NCBI RefSeq assembly: GCF_047600445.1 | Contig: NZ_JASGKT010000002.1 | Span: 372,001 to 436,000, forward strand | Origin: Piscinibacter sp047600445 | Lineage (GTDB): Bacteria > Pseudomonadota > Gammaproteobacteria > Burkholderiales > Burkholderiaceae_C | Direction of reading: 5' to 3' | DNA length: 64,000 nucleotides | Shown: positions 53,501 to 59,957 of the stretch, piece by piece | Position numbering within the stretch: the stretch's first letter is position 1 | How the letters are laid out: every line of letters begins with the position of its first letter | Translations under genes and position numbers: made by a program | Notes under the pieces: model-generated | Seen by the model: only the letters and a program-made list of their open reading frames with translations | Databases searched by the model: none | Told to the model about the DNA's origin: nothing

Positions 53501-55849
53501 CGCTTCGGCTGCCACCTCAGCGAGATGGGCGGCGGCCACACCTGGGCCGGCAACAGCCGCATGCACCAGATCACGCGCTGGGCCAACGACCCGCTGGCCG
53601 ACCCGCCGGGCGAATGGCTGCTGCTCGAAGACCCGGCCAGCGGCCGCGTCTGGCCGCTCGGGCGCGCGCTGCAAGGCGCCGGCGAGCGCACGGTGGAGCA
53701 CGGCATCGGCTTCACGCGCATGACGCAGCGCATCGAGGGCATCGACATCACGCTCGAATGGTGCGTCGACGCCGAGGCCGCGCTGAAGCAGTGCCGCATC
53801 GAGCTGGCGCGCGGCAGCGGCGGCACGCGCGCGCTGCGCGTGGTGGCGCTGGTGGAGTGGCTGCTGGGCGACGCGGCGCGCTCGCGCGCCAGCGTGGCGA
53901 CACGCTGCATCGAGCCGCGCGGCGGCGGCGTCGCGCTGCTGGCGACGCAGCTCGACGCGGCCGGCGGCTTCGGCGGCGCGACCGCCTGGCTGGCGCTGGC
54001 CGGCGGCGACGACGACGCGCCGCACGAATGGACCTGCGACCGGCGCGAGTTCCACGACGCGCGGGGCCGCCTGGTGCTGCCGGCGCAGCTCGGCCAGGCG
54101 GCCGGCCCGGGCGGCGATCCGTGCGCGGCGATCGGCCGGCGCGTGGTGGTCGGGCACGACCGGCCGGTCACGCTGTGCCTGCTGCTCGGCCACGTCGACC
54201 AGCCGGCCGAGGCCGGCGCCGCGCTGGCCGCCGCGCTGGCCGTCGCGCCCGGCCAGCGCCTGGCGCGCCAGCGCGAGCAGTGGCGCCGCCTCGTCGCGCC
54301 CTTGCAGGTGCACACGCCCGACGCGCGCTTCGACGCGATGGTCAACCACTGGCTGCCCTACCAGACGCTGGCCTGCCGGCTGTGGGCGCGCGCCGGCTAC
54401 TACCAGGCCGGCGGCGCGTTCGGCTTCCGCGACCAGTTGCAGGACGCGATGGCGCTGCTGCCGCTCGACGCCTCGCAACTGGCGCGGCAGTTGCGCGCCA
54501 GCGCGGCGCGCCAGTTCCCCGAGGGCGACGTGCAGCACTGGTGGCACGAGCCCGGCGGCGCCGGCGTGCGCACGCACTTTTCCGACGACCGCGTCTGGCT
54601 CGCCTTCGCGCTGGCGCACTACGTCGAGCGCACCGGCGACACCGCGCTGCTCGACGAGCAGGTGCCGTTCATCGAGGGCAGCCCGGTGCCGGACGGCGCC
54701 GAGGACATCTACGAAACGCCGCGTGCCGGCGATCAGCGCGCCACGCTCTACGAACACGCCGCGCGCGCCGTCGACATCAGCCTCGCGAGCGGCAGGCACG
54801 GCCTGCCGCTGATCGGCAGCGGCGACTGGAACGACGGCATGAACCGCGTCGGCCACGGCGGGCGCGGCGAATCGGTGTGGCTGGCGTGGTTCCTGTGCGC
54901 CACGATCGACGCGATGCTGCCGCTCGCGCGGCGCGCCGGCGACGCGGCGCGCGAACGGCGCTGGAGCGAGGCCCGCCGCGCCTTCGCCGCAGCCGTCGAC
55001 GAACACGCCTGGGACGGCCGCTGGTATCGCCGCGCCACCTTCGACGACGGCTCCTGGCTCGGCTCGGCCGCCAACACCGAATGCCGCATCGACCTGATCG
55101 CGCAGGCCTGGAGCGTGCTGTCGGGCGCCGGCCGGCCGCAGCGCGCCGCCACGGCGCTGGCCTCGGCGCAGCAGTGGCTGTGGGACGACGAACACCGCCT
55201 GCTGCGCCTGCTGACGCCGCCGCTCGCGCATGCGCAGCCCGAGGCCGGCTACATCCAGGCCTATGCTGCGGGGGTGCGCGAGAACGGCGGCCAGTACAAC
55301 CACGCCGCCGCCTGGGCGGTGATGGCCGCGGCGATGCTGCAGCGGCCCGACTGGGCCTGGGCGTGGTGGAAGTCCGCCAGCCCGGCGCACCGCGGCGAGG
55401 ATGCGCGGCTGCGCGCCGCCTACGGCGGCGAGCCCTACGTGCTGGCCGGCGACATCTACAGCGCCGCGCCCTGGGCCGGCCAGTGCGGCTGGAGCTGGTA
55501 CACCGGCAGCGCCGGCTGGATGTGGCGCGCGGCGGTGGAGTCGCTGATCGGCTTGTCGCTGCGCCCCGGCTGGCTGGGCATCGCCCCCTGCCTGCCGCCG
55601 CACTGGCACGAGGTGGAACTGCGCCTCGGCCCGCTGCGCCTGCTGCTGGTCAGCGGCGAGGACGCGCTGGCGCGCCGCCTCGCGCAAGCCGACTGCCGCG
55701 GCGCGCTGCCGGCGCGCGAGTGGTGGCCGTTCGAGGACCTGGAGGAAGGCGGCTTCTACGTCGTCGACGCCACGCCCCGGCCCGCGCCGGAGGGAGCCGC
55801 CGCGCCGCGCCCGGCTGCCGAGGCCGACCCGAGCGAGGCGCGGCGATGA
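47588..55849 (+). CDS. ndvB: Cyclic beta-1,2-glucan synthase (NdvB/ChvB-like)
   Basis: A 2753-residue membrane enzyme. The N-terminus (PIRSVLFGETRFAQHGASLAEAQ) is the family start. Membrane helices lie near residues 405-460 and 800-960. The GT84 glycosyltransferase region has YLLTLDADTDLLPGR (D622-A-D624) and SRLHRWTRGDWQLL. Next come a glucoamylase-like region (residues about 1000-1450, YDLMASEARLSSLVAIAKGDL, SWSGSMFEYLMP, QTHMSHHQAMLL) and two carbohydrate-binding/GH94 phosphorylase-like halves ending in GSGDWNDGMNRVG and WYTGSAGWMWRA. It builds, cyclises and trims periplasmic osmoregulated glucans. The GTG start overlaps the small-protein gene. Length is close to Sinorhizobium NdvB. Confidence 0.92.
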   Translation: MDLRGALRGAPPDAPIRSVLFGETRFAQHGASLAEAQSSRGWRPLDNSFFPRLADNIAALRRAMSALEASASQGRHLSPTAQWLLDNATLIDEQLGAIREALPLRFYRRLPVVRDAALRGLPRIYGIAWAWVAHSDSGFDAALFTRFLAAYQEVQPLTVGELRALHTTLRVVLVENLRRLAERVVARNAARDAAHAWVDGAAVPGDPAALAPTDDEVRALDERGSLGAFLLTLWQRLDLEDGVPQRDAIATWLAPRLPDPHAALVTLQNQTAEDQQSIRHAITTLHTLARTDWERLIEPLSETLRALETSPVHAAEDLATRGATLDAIEALARRSGRSETEVARLLVTLATQAWDGAGEPPANAALAWWWRGPGENTLRARLGLPPRRLPRRASEAWRRAATPAYLLAIALGLAGTLAWVMGAAPRGGPAWLWWLTLLAAAVPLSEACVAVLNRLVSESVAPAQLPRLALARGLGPGERCLVVMPVLLASADELARHVAQLEQHALASPEHEAQFALLSDYADAPVRRLPGDAALLDAAVAAIAALNWRHGADPQTAPRFLLLHRERAFSDSEQRWIGWERKRGKIEALLRVLAEGESAYRPFIELGALSTPRPGVRYLLTLDADTDLLPGRLRELVGIAAHPLHRPRFDAAQRRVVAGYAIVQPRVETPLSAPGSVTPYHALFNGENGLDPYSAAASEVYQDLFGEGSFSGKGLIDVRAAHAALARRFADGQLLSHDLLEGSLARCAAASGVTVFEDAPLHADVAASRLHRWTRGDWQLLLFLFGAGGVRVAAINRWKMLDNLRRSLVAPCALALLLLALAFGALPLATALAVVLAAFVAGPLIGALAALAPSRDDIALARFFAQAGAGLLRCAALALWQLAQLLAQAQLYADAIARALWRCFVSQRLTLQWTTAAAAQAAASTHLPELLRRHWREPALAAALALLLALAARFGAPVRWDAAAPLLTLWALAPVWTWLASRPARHEREQLDRADLDYLRGVARDTWRFYEEHVGAADLHLPPDNVQLVPRLLVAHRTSPTNIGLYLLAVACAREMGFIDTAQMAERIAATLDSVERLPRHHGHLPNWIDTQSGAALQPLYVSAVDSGNLVACLMVLAQACEERAAGAGPDAAGEPARESLRRSARRALALALAVDFRPLYDPRRRLLHIGWHVDRDELDRGHYDLMASEARLSSLVAIAKGDLPAEHWRALGRPTVAVGREPLLRSWSGSMFEYLMPALLLEEPPGSLLWRSARVAVAEQRREARPHGTPWGISESAIALQDHTMAYQYGPQGVARLALRRTPADERVIAPYASGLALLVDAGAAVANLRALEALGARRERGFIESIDYSPQRQADGGSHTLVQTHMSHHQAMLLVAAVSVLSGGAPQAWARRAPHLRAVAGLLHERAPRELQPLRERPAAPPPRRSGREALALGGAPLADALPPTHWLGNRRYGVVLRSNGAGWSQAQGVGLTRWRDDAPRDEHGTFVYLQRGDAAPRHSLSTHPAADPEAHYHCRMLPDRVLFDCRWSDLESRCTVWVSPEDDAELRRVELCNTGARAIELIVHLASEPTLAPQAADEAHPAFSKLFVEAAWDAAEHALWLRRRPRLHGDAEWRAVHALTSSSGPPDMALRVQPCADRRRWLGRHGSAALPLGPGGAEAMPAPADAADAPPALPGRALDTGLDPVAVLSVRLTLAAGASAALTFLCAAGTSQEVLETVVDACRHPQHAERASNLSHTMASILLHDMRIDAPDWAALLRLQTLLSGLHARELPAGIERCDRRALWRHGIGGDRPILAVTIRGEAGLALVHTLLRALPAWTAAGQGVDLVIVNGEPPSYQTPVQHQLLHWLPVEAEAGAARPAVKLLREGELDRDERATLALLARVRLHADGRSLAEQVERLAERHARERARRDAQRARVVETPWRAGVARPARVEAPAVAFDAGDGRCRFAIGAAAHPPRPWINVLANPRFGCHLSEMGGGHTWAGNSRMHQITRWANDPLADPPGEWLLLEDPASGRVWPLGRALQGAGERTVEHGIGFTRMTQRIEGIDITLEWCVDAEAALKQCRIELARGSGGTRALRVVALVEWLLGDAARSRASVATRCIEPRGGGVALLATQLDAAGGFGGATAWLALAGGDDDAPHEWTCDRREFHDARGRLVLPAQLGQAAGPGGDPCAAIGRRVVVGHDRPVTLCLLLGHVDQPAEAGAALAAALAVAPGQRLARQREQWRRLVAPLQVHTPDARFDAMVNHWLPYQTLACRLWARAGYYQAGGAFGFRDQLQDAMALLPLDASQLARQLRASAARQFPEGDVQHWWHEPGGAGVRTHFSDDRVWLAFALAHYVERTGDTALLDEQVPFIEGSPVPDGAEDIYETPRAGDQRATLYEHAARAVDISLASGRHGLPLIGSGDWNDGMNRVGHGGRGESVWLAWFLCATIDAMLPLARRAGDAARERRWSEARRAFAAAVDEHAWDGRWYRRATFDDGSWLGSAANTECRIDLIAQAWSVLSGAGRPQRAATALASAQQWLWDDEHRLLRLLTPPLAHAQPEAGYIQAYAAGVRENGGQYNHAAAWAVMAAAMLQRPDWAWAWWKSASPAHRGEDARLRAAYGGEPYVLAGDIYSAAPWAGQCGWSWYTGSAGWMWRAAVESLIGLSLRPGWLGIAPCLPPHWHEVELRLGPLRLLLVSGEDALARRLAQADCRGALPAREWWPFEDLEEGGFYVVDATPRPAPEGAAAPRPAAEADPSEARR

Positions 55850-55959
55850 GCATTCGTGTCGGCATCGGCGGCCGGGCCTGCGAGCCCTGGCGCGGCAGCT
55901 TCTACCCCGCCGGCCTGCCCGCGGCGCGGGAGCCGGCCTGCGCCAGCCGCCGCCTGACT
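55846..55959 (+). pseudogene. 5' remnant of a DUF72 (YecE-like) gene
   Basis: About 38 codons starting at an ATG that overlaps the glucan synthase stop: IRVGIGGRACEPWRGSFYPAGLP...ASRRLT is the beginning of DUF72, whose usual form has GGWxxEPWRGxFYP. The Trp is replaced by Arg, and similarity ends abruptly near 55959, where the sequence becomes the start of ku read on the other strand. The frame continues without meaning. This is the left half of a deletion scar. Confidence 0.72.
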
Positions 55960-56061
55960 GAAACTCACGCTGCCGGCGCTCGCGGTGGCCGGATGCAGCC
56001 GCACCGGGGTGTTGGCGAGGCCGAAGCCCAGCGTCATCGAGGCGATGACGCGGGCGGCCAT
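55954..56061 (-). pseudogene. ku: 5' remnant of a ku gene (non-homologous end-joining)
   Basis: About 36 codons from the ATG at 56061: AARVIASMTLGFGLANTPVRLHPATASAGSVSFSQ corresponds to the N-terminal strand pair of bacterial Ku (pattern SxSFGLVxxPVKLYxAT...ISFN). It stops at the junction with the DUF72 remnant; about 230 residues are missing. GAGG before the ATG and its position 4 nt after the BON lipoprotein gene suggest that ku was once the third gene of that operon. Confidence 0.65.
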
Positions 56062-56065
56062 GGCC

Positions 56066-56383
56066 TCAGGGGCGCACGACGATGTCGTTCTTCACCGCGG
56101 AGACGCCCGAGGTGTTGCGCGCGAGCTGTTCGGCGCGCGCCTTCTCGGTGGCGTTCTTGGCGAAGCCCGACAACTGCACCGTGCCCTTGAGCGTCTCGAC
56201 CGAGATCGACATCGCGCTGACCTCCGGGTCCTCGGCGAGCTTGGCCTTGACGCGCGTGGTCAGCGCCGCGTCGTCGACGTAGGAGCCGACGCTCTGCTGG
56301 TCGCGCGCGACCGAGCAGCCGGTGGTGGTGAGCACGCCGAGCGACGCGGCGGCGGCCAGGGCGAGGGTGGCGATCTTCTTCAT
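56066..56383 (-). CDS. BON-domain lipoprotein (OsmY-like), first
   Basis: A 105-residue lipoprotein: KKIATLALAAAASLGVLTTTGC ends in a lipobox-like TTGC, followed by one BON domain (DDAALTTRVKAKLAEDPEVSAMSISVETLKGTVQLSGFAKNATEKARAEQLARNTSGVSAVKNDIVV). BON domains bind phospholipid and are common in osmotic-shock proteins. GGAG lies about 12 nt before the chosen ATG; an upstream in-frame ATG at 56407 is possible. It is downstream of a second BON gene in the same direction. Confidence 0.88.
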   Translation of the reverse strand: MKKIATLALAAAASLGVLTTTGCSVARDQQSVGSYVDDAALTTRVKAKLAEDPEVSAMSISVETLKGTVQLSGFAKNATEKARAEQLARNTSGVSAVKNDIVVRP

Positions 56384-56424
56384 GGCATGGGTCTCCTTGT
56401 TGTTCAACGGAATTGCGGATCGGT

Positions 56425-56838
56425 TCAGCTCGCGACCACCGTCAGGCGGTTGTCCACCTCGACCACGCCTTCGACGGCGCGCGCCAGCGTGGTGGCGCGC
56501 TCGCGCGAGGCGGCGTCCGGCGCCGAGCCCTTGAGCACGACGTGGCCGGCCTGCGTGTCGACGTCGATGCGCGTGGCCTTGAGCAGGTCGTCGGCGGCCA
56601 GCGCGGCGTTGATGCGGGCGGTGATCATCGCGTCGTTGGCGGCGGCGGCGACGTTCGCGCCGGCTTCCTTGACGCTCTCCTTGGCCGCCTGCGCGGCGTC
56701 GTTGGCCTCGGCCTTCGCGCCGGCGACGGCCTGGTCGACCTTGGCGCCGACGGCTTGCTGTTCGGCGCGGTCGCAGGCGGCCAGGCCGAACGCGAGCGCC
56801 ACGGCGGCGGGGATCAGGGTGAGCTTGCGGTTCATCAT
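56425..56838 (-). CDS. BON-domain lipoprotein, second
   Basis: A 137-residue lipoprotein: signal peptide ending LAAC (Cys about residue 22), an Ala-rich helical linker (VGAKVDQAVAGAKAEANDAAQAAKESVKEAG) and one BON domain (MITARINAALAADDLLKATRIDVDTQAGHVVLKGSAPDAASRERATTLARAVEGVVEVDNRLTV). AAAGGA precedes the double ATG. It is divergent from the response regulator gene; the shared 209-bp gap has a GTAGGA dyad and an extra half site at 56943. Confidence 0.88.
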   Translation of the reverse strand: MMNRKLTLIPAAVALAFGLAACDRAEQQAVGAKVDQAVAGAKAEANDAAQAAKESVKEAGANVAAAANDAMITARINAALAADDLLKATRIDVDTQAGHVVLKGSAPDAASRERATTLARAVEGVVEVDNRLTVVAS

Positions 56839-56973
56839 CGTGGGTGTCCTTTCATCGGATGCGTCCCCGGCGTGGCCGGGACCGTGCCGGCATCCTCGCC
56901 CCGCGCCGCGGGCGCCGGTGTCGGGCGGCGGAGCGCCGCGCTGTAGGACCGCGACGCATGCGCGGGTCGGCGT

Positions 56974-56989
56974 GTAGGATTTCTCCGAC
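56974..56989. promoter_or_regulatory. Copy 4 of the GTAGGA/TCCGAC dyad, before the response regulator gene
   Basis: GTAGGA-TTTC-TCCGAC, 58 bp upstream of the regulator ATG and in the divergent gap shared with the BON operon. A partial copy (GTAGGACCGCGACG) starts at 56943. Confidence 0.6.
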
Positions 56990-57047
56990 GGACGGCTCGC
57001 GGCGCCACTGCTACGCTCCTCGTTTGTCTCGCTGGAAGGAGGTGCTC

Positions 57048-57689
57048 ATGAGCATGATCCGCGTCGGCATCGTCGACGACCACGCCATCGTGCGCTCCGG
57101 GCTGCGCAACTTCCTCGCCGAGCACGTCGACCTGCGCGTGATGGGCGAGGCCAACAACGGCAAGGAGGCGCTGGAGCTGGCGCGCTCCGGCGACGTCGAC
57201 GTGCTGCTGATGGACATCTCGATGCCCGACCAGAGCGGCGTCGACGCGATGCAGGCGATCAAGGCGCGCTTTCCCGAACTGCCGGTGCTGATCCTGTCGG
57301 GCTTCCCGGAGGCGCACTACGCCACCACCTTGCTGCGCCAGGGCGCGAGCGGCTATCTCAACAAGGAGTGCGAGCCCGACGAGATCGTCAACGCGATCCG
57401 CACCGTCTACCGCGGGCGGCGCTACATCAGCCCGGCGGTGGCCGAGATGCTGGCCGACGGCGCGGCCGGCGCCGGCAACGACAAGCCGCCGCACGAGCAC
57501 CTCAGCGAACGCGAGCTGCAGGTGTTCCTGCGCCTGGCCAAGGGCGAAACCATCGGCCACATGGCCGGCGACATGTTCCTCAGCGTCAAGACCGTCAGCA
57601 CCTACCGCACGCGCGTGCTGGAAAAGCTCAAGCTCAGCACCAACAGCGAGCTGACCTACTACGCGCTGAAGAACGGGCTGATCCAGTAG
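57048..57689 (+). CDS. NarL/FixJ-family response regulator
   Basis: A 213-residue two-domain regulator: receiver with D10, D11 and phospho-acceptor D56 (VLLMDISMPD), Ser at LILSGF and Lys at YLNKE; LuxR-type helix-turn-helix from about residue 148 (LSERELQVFLRLAKGETIGHMAGDMFLSVKTVSTYRTRVLEKLKL). A superb AAGGAGGTG precedes the ATG. No kinase gene is adjacent, so the cognate sensor lies elsewhere (UvrY/RcsB-type orphan arrangement). Its promoter carries the GTAGGA dyad, making it the best candidate for the protein that binds this motif. Confidence 0.92.
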   Translation: MSMIRVGIVDDHAIVRSGLRNFLAEHVDLRVMGEANNGKEALELARSGDVDVLLMDISMPDQSGVDAMQAIKARFPELPVLILSGFPEAHYATTLLRQGASGYLNKECEPDEIVNAIRTVYRGRRYISPAVAEMLADGAAGAGNDKPPHEHLSERELQVFLRLAKGETIGHMAGDMFLSVKTVSTYRTRVLEKLKLSTNSELTYYALKNGLIQ

Positions 57690-57710
57690 TAGGGGCGGGC
57701 GAGGGGCGGC

Positions 57711-57726
57711 GTCGGCGCCGTCCTAC
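57711..57726. promoter_or_regulatory. Copy 5 of the GTAGGA dyad, before the DUF1328 gene
   Basis: On the minus strand GTAGGA-CGGC-GCCGAC, in the 121-bp gap between the response regulator and the DUF1328 gene, 84 bp upstream of the latter. Confidence 0.5.
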
Positions 57727-57810
57727 CCGGCGGCGCGGCGGCGCCCGGCAGACCGCGTGCGGCGCGCGGCCTAGATTGGGCGCACCTGTCCAACCGTCCG
57801 GAGACGCTCC

Positions 57811-57975
57811 ATGCTGCACTACGCCGTCGTCTTTCTGGTGATCGCGCTGATCGCCGCGCTGTTCGGGTTCGGCGGCATCGCCGCCAGCGCCGCGGGCATC
57901 GCGAAGATCCTGTTCATCGTCTTCCTGGTGCTGGCCGCCGCGTCCTTCCTGTTCGGCCTGATCCGCAAGCGCTGA
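57811..57975 (+). CDS. DUF1328 (YtjA-like) small membrane protein
   Basis: A 54-residue protein consisting of two membrane helices: LHYAVVFLVIALIAALFGFGG and IAASAAGIAKILFIVFLVLAAASFLFGL with the basic end IRKR. This is the DUF1328 pattern, often found among osmotic and envelope stress genes. GGAGA lies before the ATG. Convergent with the DUF421 gene. Confidence 0.88.
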   Translation: MLHYAVVFLVIALIAALFGFGGIAASAAGIAKILFIVFLVLAAASFLFGLIRKR

Positions 57976-57988
57976 GGGGTTCTTTCGC

Positions 57989-58522
57989 TCAGGCGCCCGG
58001 CGTGCGGCGGCGCGGCGCCTCGTCGTCGTCATCGGCGGCCGCGCCGCGCCGGCCGGCGTGGATCACGCTGATCTGCCCATCGGGCTCCATGCGGGCGATC
58101 TTCACGTCGGCCAGCTTCTCGATGCCGTGCTCGCGCAGGCTGGCCATCAGCTCGGGCACGGTGATGAACTCGCGCCGCAGGTTGCGCCGCATCAGCCGCC
58201 CGTGCCGCACCAGCACCAGCGGCGGCGGCTCGGCGAGGCGGCGGATCCAGCGGCTGCGGTAGCCGCCCCAGTCGAGCAGCCAGTTCCAGGCGGCGATGGT
58301 CGACACCAGCACGATGCCGTCGGGCACGCTGGTGTAGCTGCCGGCCATCGCGTTCTGCGAGGCGTCGGCGACCACCACCAGCAGCAGGATGTCGGCCAGG
58401 CCCACCGAGCCGGCGTCGCGCCGCAGCACGAAGCGGAACAGCAGGAACAGGAACCAGTACATCGCGCTGCCGCGCAGCACCAGTTCGAGCGGATGGAGTT
58501 GCAGCGAGAAGGCGTCGCCCAT
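57989..58522 (-). CDS. DUF421 (YetF-like) membrane protein
   Basis: A 177-residue protein: two or three membrane helices in the first 75 residues (AMYWFLFLLFRFVLRR, GLADILLLVVVADASQNAM, IVLVSTIAAWNWLLD) and a cytoplasmic DUF421 domain (LVRHGRLMRRNLRREFITVPELMASLREHGIEKLADVKIARMEPDGQISVI), then an acidic/basic tail. YetF-type proteins are envelope proteins of poorly known role. Its ATG at 58522 is 110 bp from the divergent isocitrate dehydrogenase gene. Confidence 0.88.
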   Translation of the reverse strand: MGDAFSLQLHPLELVLRGSAMYWFLFLLFRFVLRRDAGSVGLADILLLVVVADASQNAMAGSYTSVPDGIVLVSTIAAWNWLLDWGGYRSRWIRRLAEPPPLVLVRHGRLMRRNLRREFITVPELMASLREHGIEKLADVKIARMEPDGQISVIHAGRRGAAADDDDEAPRRRTPGA

Positions 58523-58631
58523 CGGCGCACTCTAGCGCCGCCGGCCGCCGCTGTCAGCGCGGCGCCAAGGACGCGGTTTATCCTCGACGCCTTCGCGCTG
58601 ACCGGCGCGGCAACCTTCGAGAGACACGACC

Positions 58632-59663
58632 ATGTCCCAGCGCATTCTCGCCACCCTGATCGCCGGTGACGGCATAGGCCCCGAGATCGTCGAGGCCACG
58701 CTCGCGGCCCTGGACGCGCTGGGCGCGCCCTTCGACTGGGACGCCCAGGCCGCCGGCCTGGCGGGCATCGAGGCGGCCGGCGATCCGCTGCCGCAGGCCA
58801 CGCTGGACAGCATCCGCCGCACCCGGCTGGCGCTCAAGGGCCCGCTGGAGACGCCCTCCGGCGGCGGCTACCGCTCCAGCAACGTGCGGCTGCGCGAGGA
58901 GTTCAACCTCTTCGCCAACCTGCGCCCGGCGCGCACCATCGTGCCCGGCGGCCGCTTCGACAAGATCGACCTGGTGGTGGTGCGCGAGAACCTGGAGGGC
59001 CTGTACATCGGCCACGAGCACTACGTGCAGATCGACGACGACCCGCACGCCGTGGCGATGGCCACCGGCATCAACACGCGCGCCGGCTGCCGCCACATCC
59101 TCGACTACGCCTTCGAGCACGCCATCGCCACCGGCCGCAGGAAGGTGACCATCGTGCACAAGGCCAACATCATGAAGGCGCTGACCGGCATCTTCAAGGA
59201 GACGGCCGAACAGTTGTACGAGCAGAAGTACAAGGGCCGCATCGCGATGGAGACGGTGATCGTCGATGCCTGCGCGATGAAGCTGGTGCTCAACCCCTGG
59301 CAGTTCGACGTGCTGGTGACGACCAACCTGTTCGGCGACATCCTGTCGGACCTGGTGGCTGGCCTGGTCGGCGGGCTGGGCATGGCGCCCGGCGCCAACA
59401 TCGGCCGTGACGCGGCGATCTTCGAGGCCGTGCACGGCTCGGCGCCCGACATCGCCGGCCAGGGCAAGGCGAATCCGACCGCGCTGATGCTGGCCGCCGC
59501 GCTGATGCTCGACCACGTGCAGCGCAAGGATCTGGGCGACCGCCTGCGCAACGCGATCGACGCGACGCTGAACGTCGACAACGTGCGCACCGGTGACCTG
59601 GGCGGCTCGGCCAGCACCGGCACGTTCGCCAAGGCGCTGGTGAGCCGGATCAGGAACGGCTGA
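58632..59663 (+). CDS. NAD-dependent isocitrate dehydrogenase (beta-decarboxylating family)
   Basis: A 343-residue isocitrate/isopropylmalate dehydrogenase: LIAGDGIGPEIV, substrate loop YRSSNVRLREEFNLFANLRPAR (Ser, Asn and three Arg for the tricarboxylate), the catalytic Tyr in ENLEGLYIGHEHY, Lys in VHKANIMK, and DILSDLVAGLVGGLGMAPGANIG with the metal Asp residues. The SSNxxLR loop and length fit the NAD-linked isocitrate dehydrogenases; 3-isopropylmalate dehydrogenase is less likely, as no leu genes are nearby. It would make 2-oxoglutarate in the TCA cycle. Confidence 0.9.
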   Translation: MSQRILATLIAGDGIGPEIVEATLAALDALGAPFDWDAQAAGLAGIEAAGDPLPQATLDSIRRTRLALKGPLETPSGGGYRSSNVRLREEFNLFANLRPARTIVPGGRFDKIDLVVVRENLEGLYIGHEHYVQIDDDPHAVAMATGINTRAGCRHILDYAFEHAIATGRRKVTIVHKANIMKALTGIFKETAEQLYEQKYKGRIAMETVIVDACAMKLVLNPWQFDVLVTTNLFGDILSDLVAGLVGGLGMAPGANIGRDAAIFEAVHGSAPDIAGQGKANPTALMLAAALMLDHVQRKDLGDRLRNAIDATLNVDNVRTGDLGGSASTGTFAKALVSRIRNG

Positions 59664-59750
59664 GTGTGGCTTGTAAGAAACAGTCCGGCTGGCGGCGTGC
59701 CTGTCGGATGGGCGCCGCCGCCATGCGAGCGGGGCGCCGTTAATTGCGTC

Positions 59751-59924
59751 TCAAGGCGTCGGGTCGGGACCGGTCTCGCGGTTGCCAAACCAGAGGGCGG
59801 CGACTCGGTGAAGCCATGTCCGCCTACGAAAGGCTAAGACAAACCCAACCGCGACGCCGGCAATGAACAAAAGCATCGCCGACAACACATAGTGCTCAGC
59901 AAGAAAGCTCAATACGACTTTCAT
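59751..59924 (-). CDS. Small membrane protein at the edge of the low-G+C insert
   Basis: A 57-residue protein with one membrane helix (LSAMLLFIAGVAVGFVLAF) and a basic region after it (RRRTWLHRV). GAGGG lies before the ATG at 59924; an in-frame ATG six codons earlier is possible. It follows the orphan exported protein by 33 nt in the same direction and shares its lower G+C, so both probably arrived together. No family recognised. Confidence 0.55.
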   Translation of the reverse strand: MKVVLSFLAEHYVLSAMLLFIAGVAVGFVLAFRRRTWLHRVAALWFGNRETGPDPTP

Positions 59925-59957
59925 ACCGCCCTCGCTCTCCAATGAAGACTGAGCGCT

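Noticed and set aside
49451..55687. A 2078-codon open frame on the minus strand opposite the glucan synthase gene
   Set aside because: Its composition (Arg, Ala, Gln, Val, His repeats without domain logic) is the mirror of a G+C-rich coding strand; the plus-strand frame has clear family motifs.
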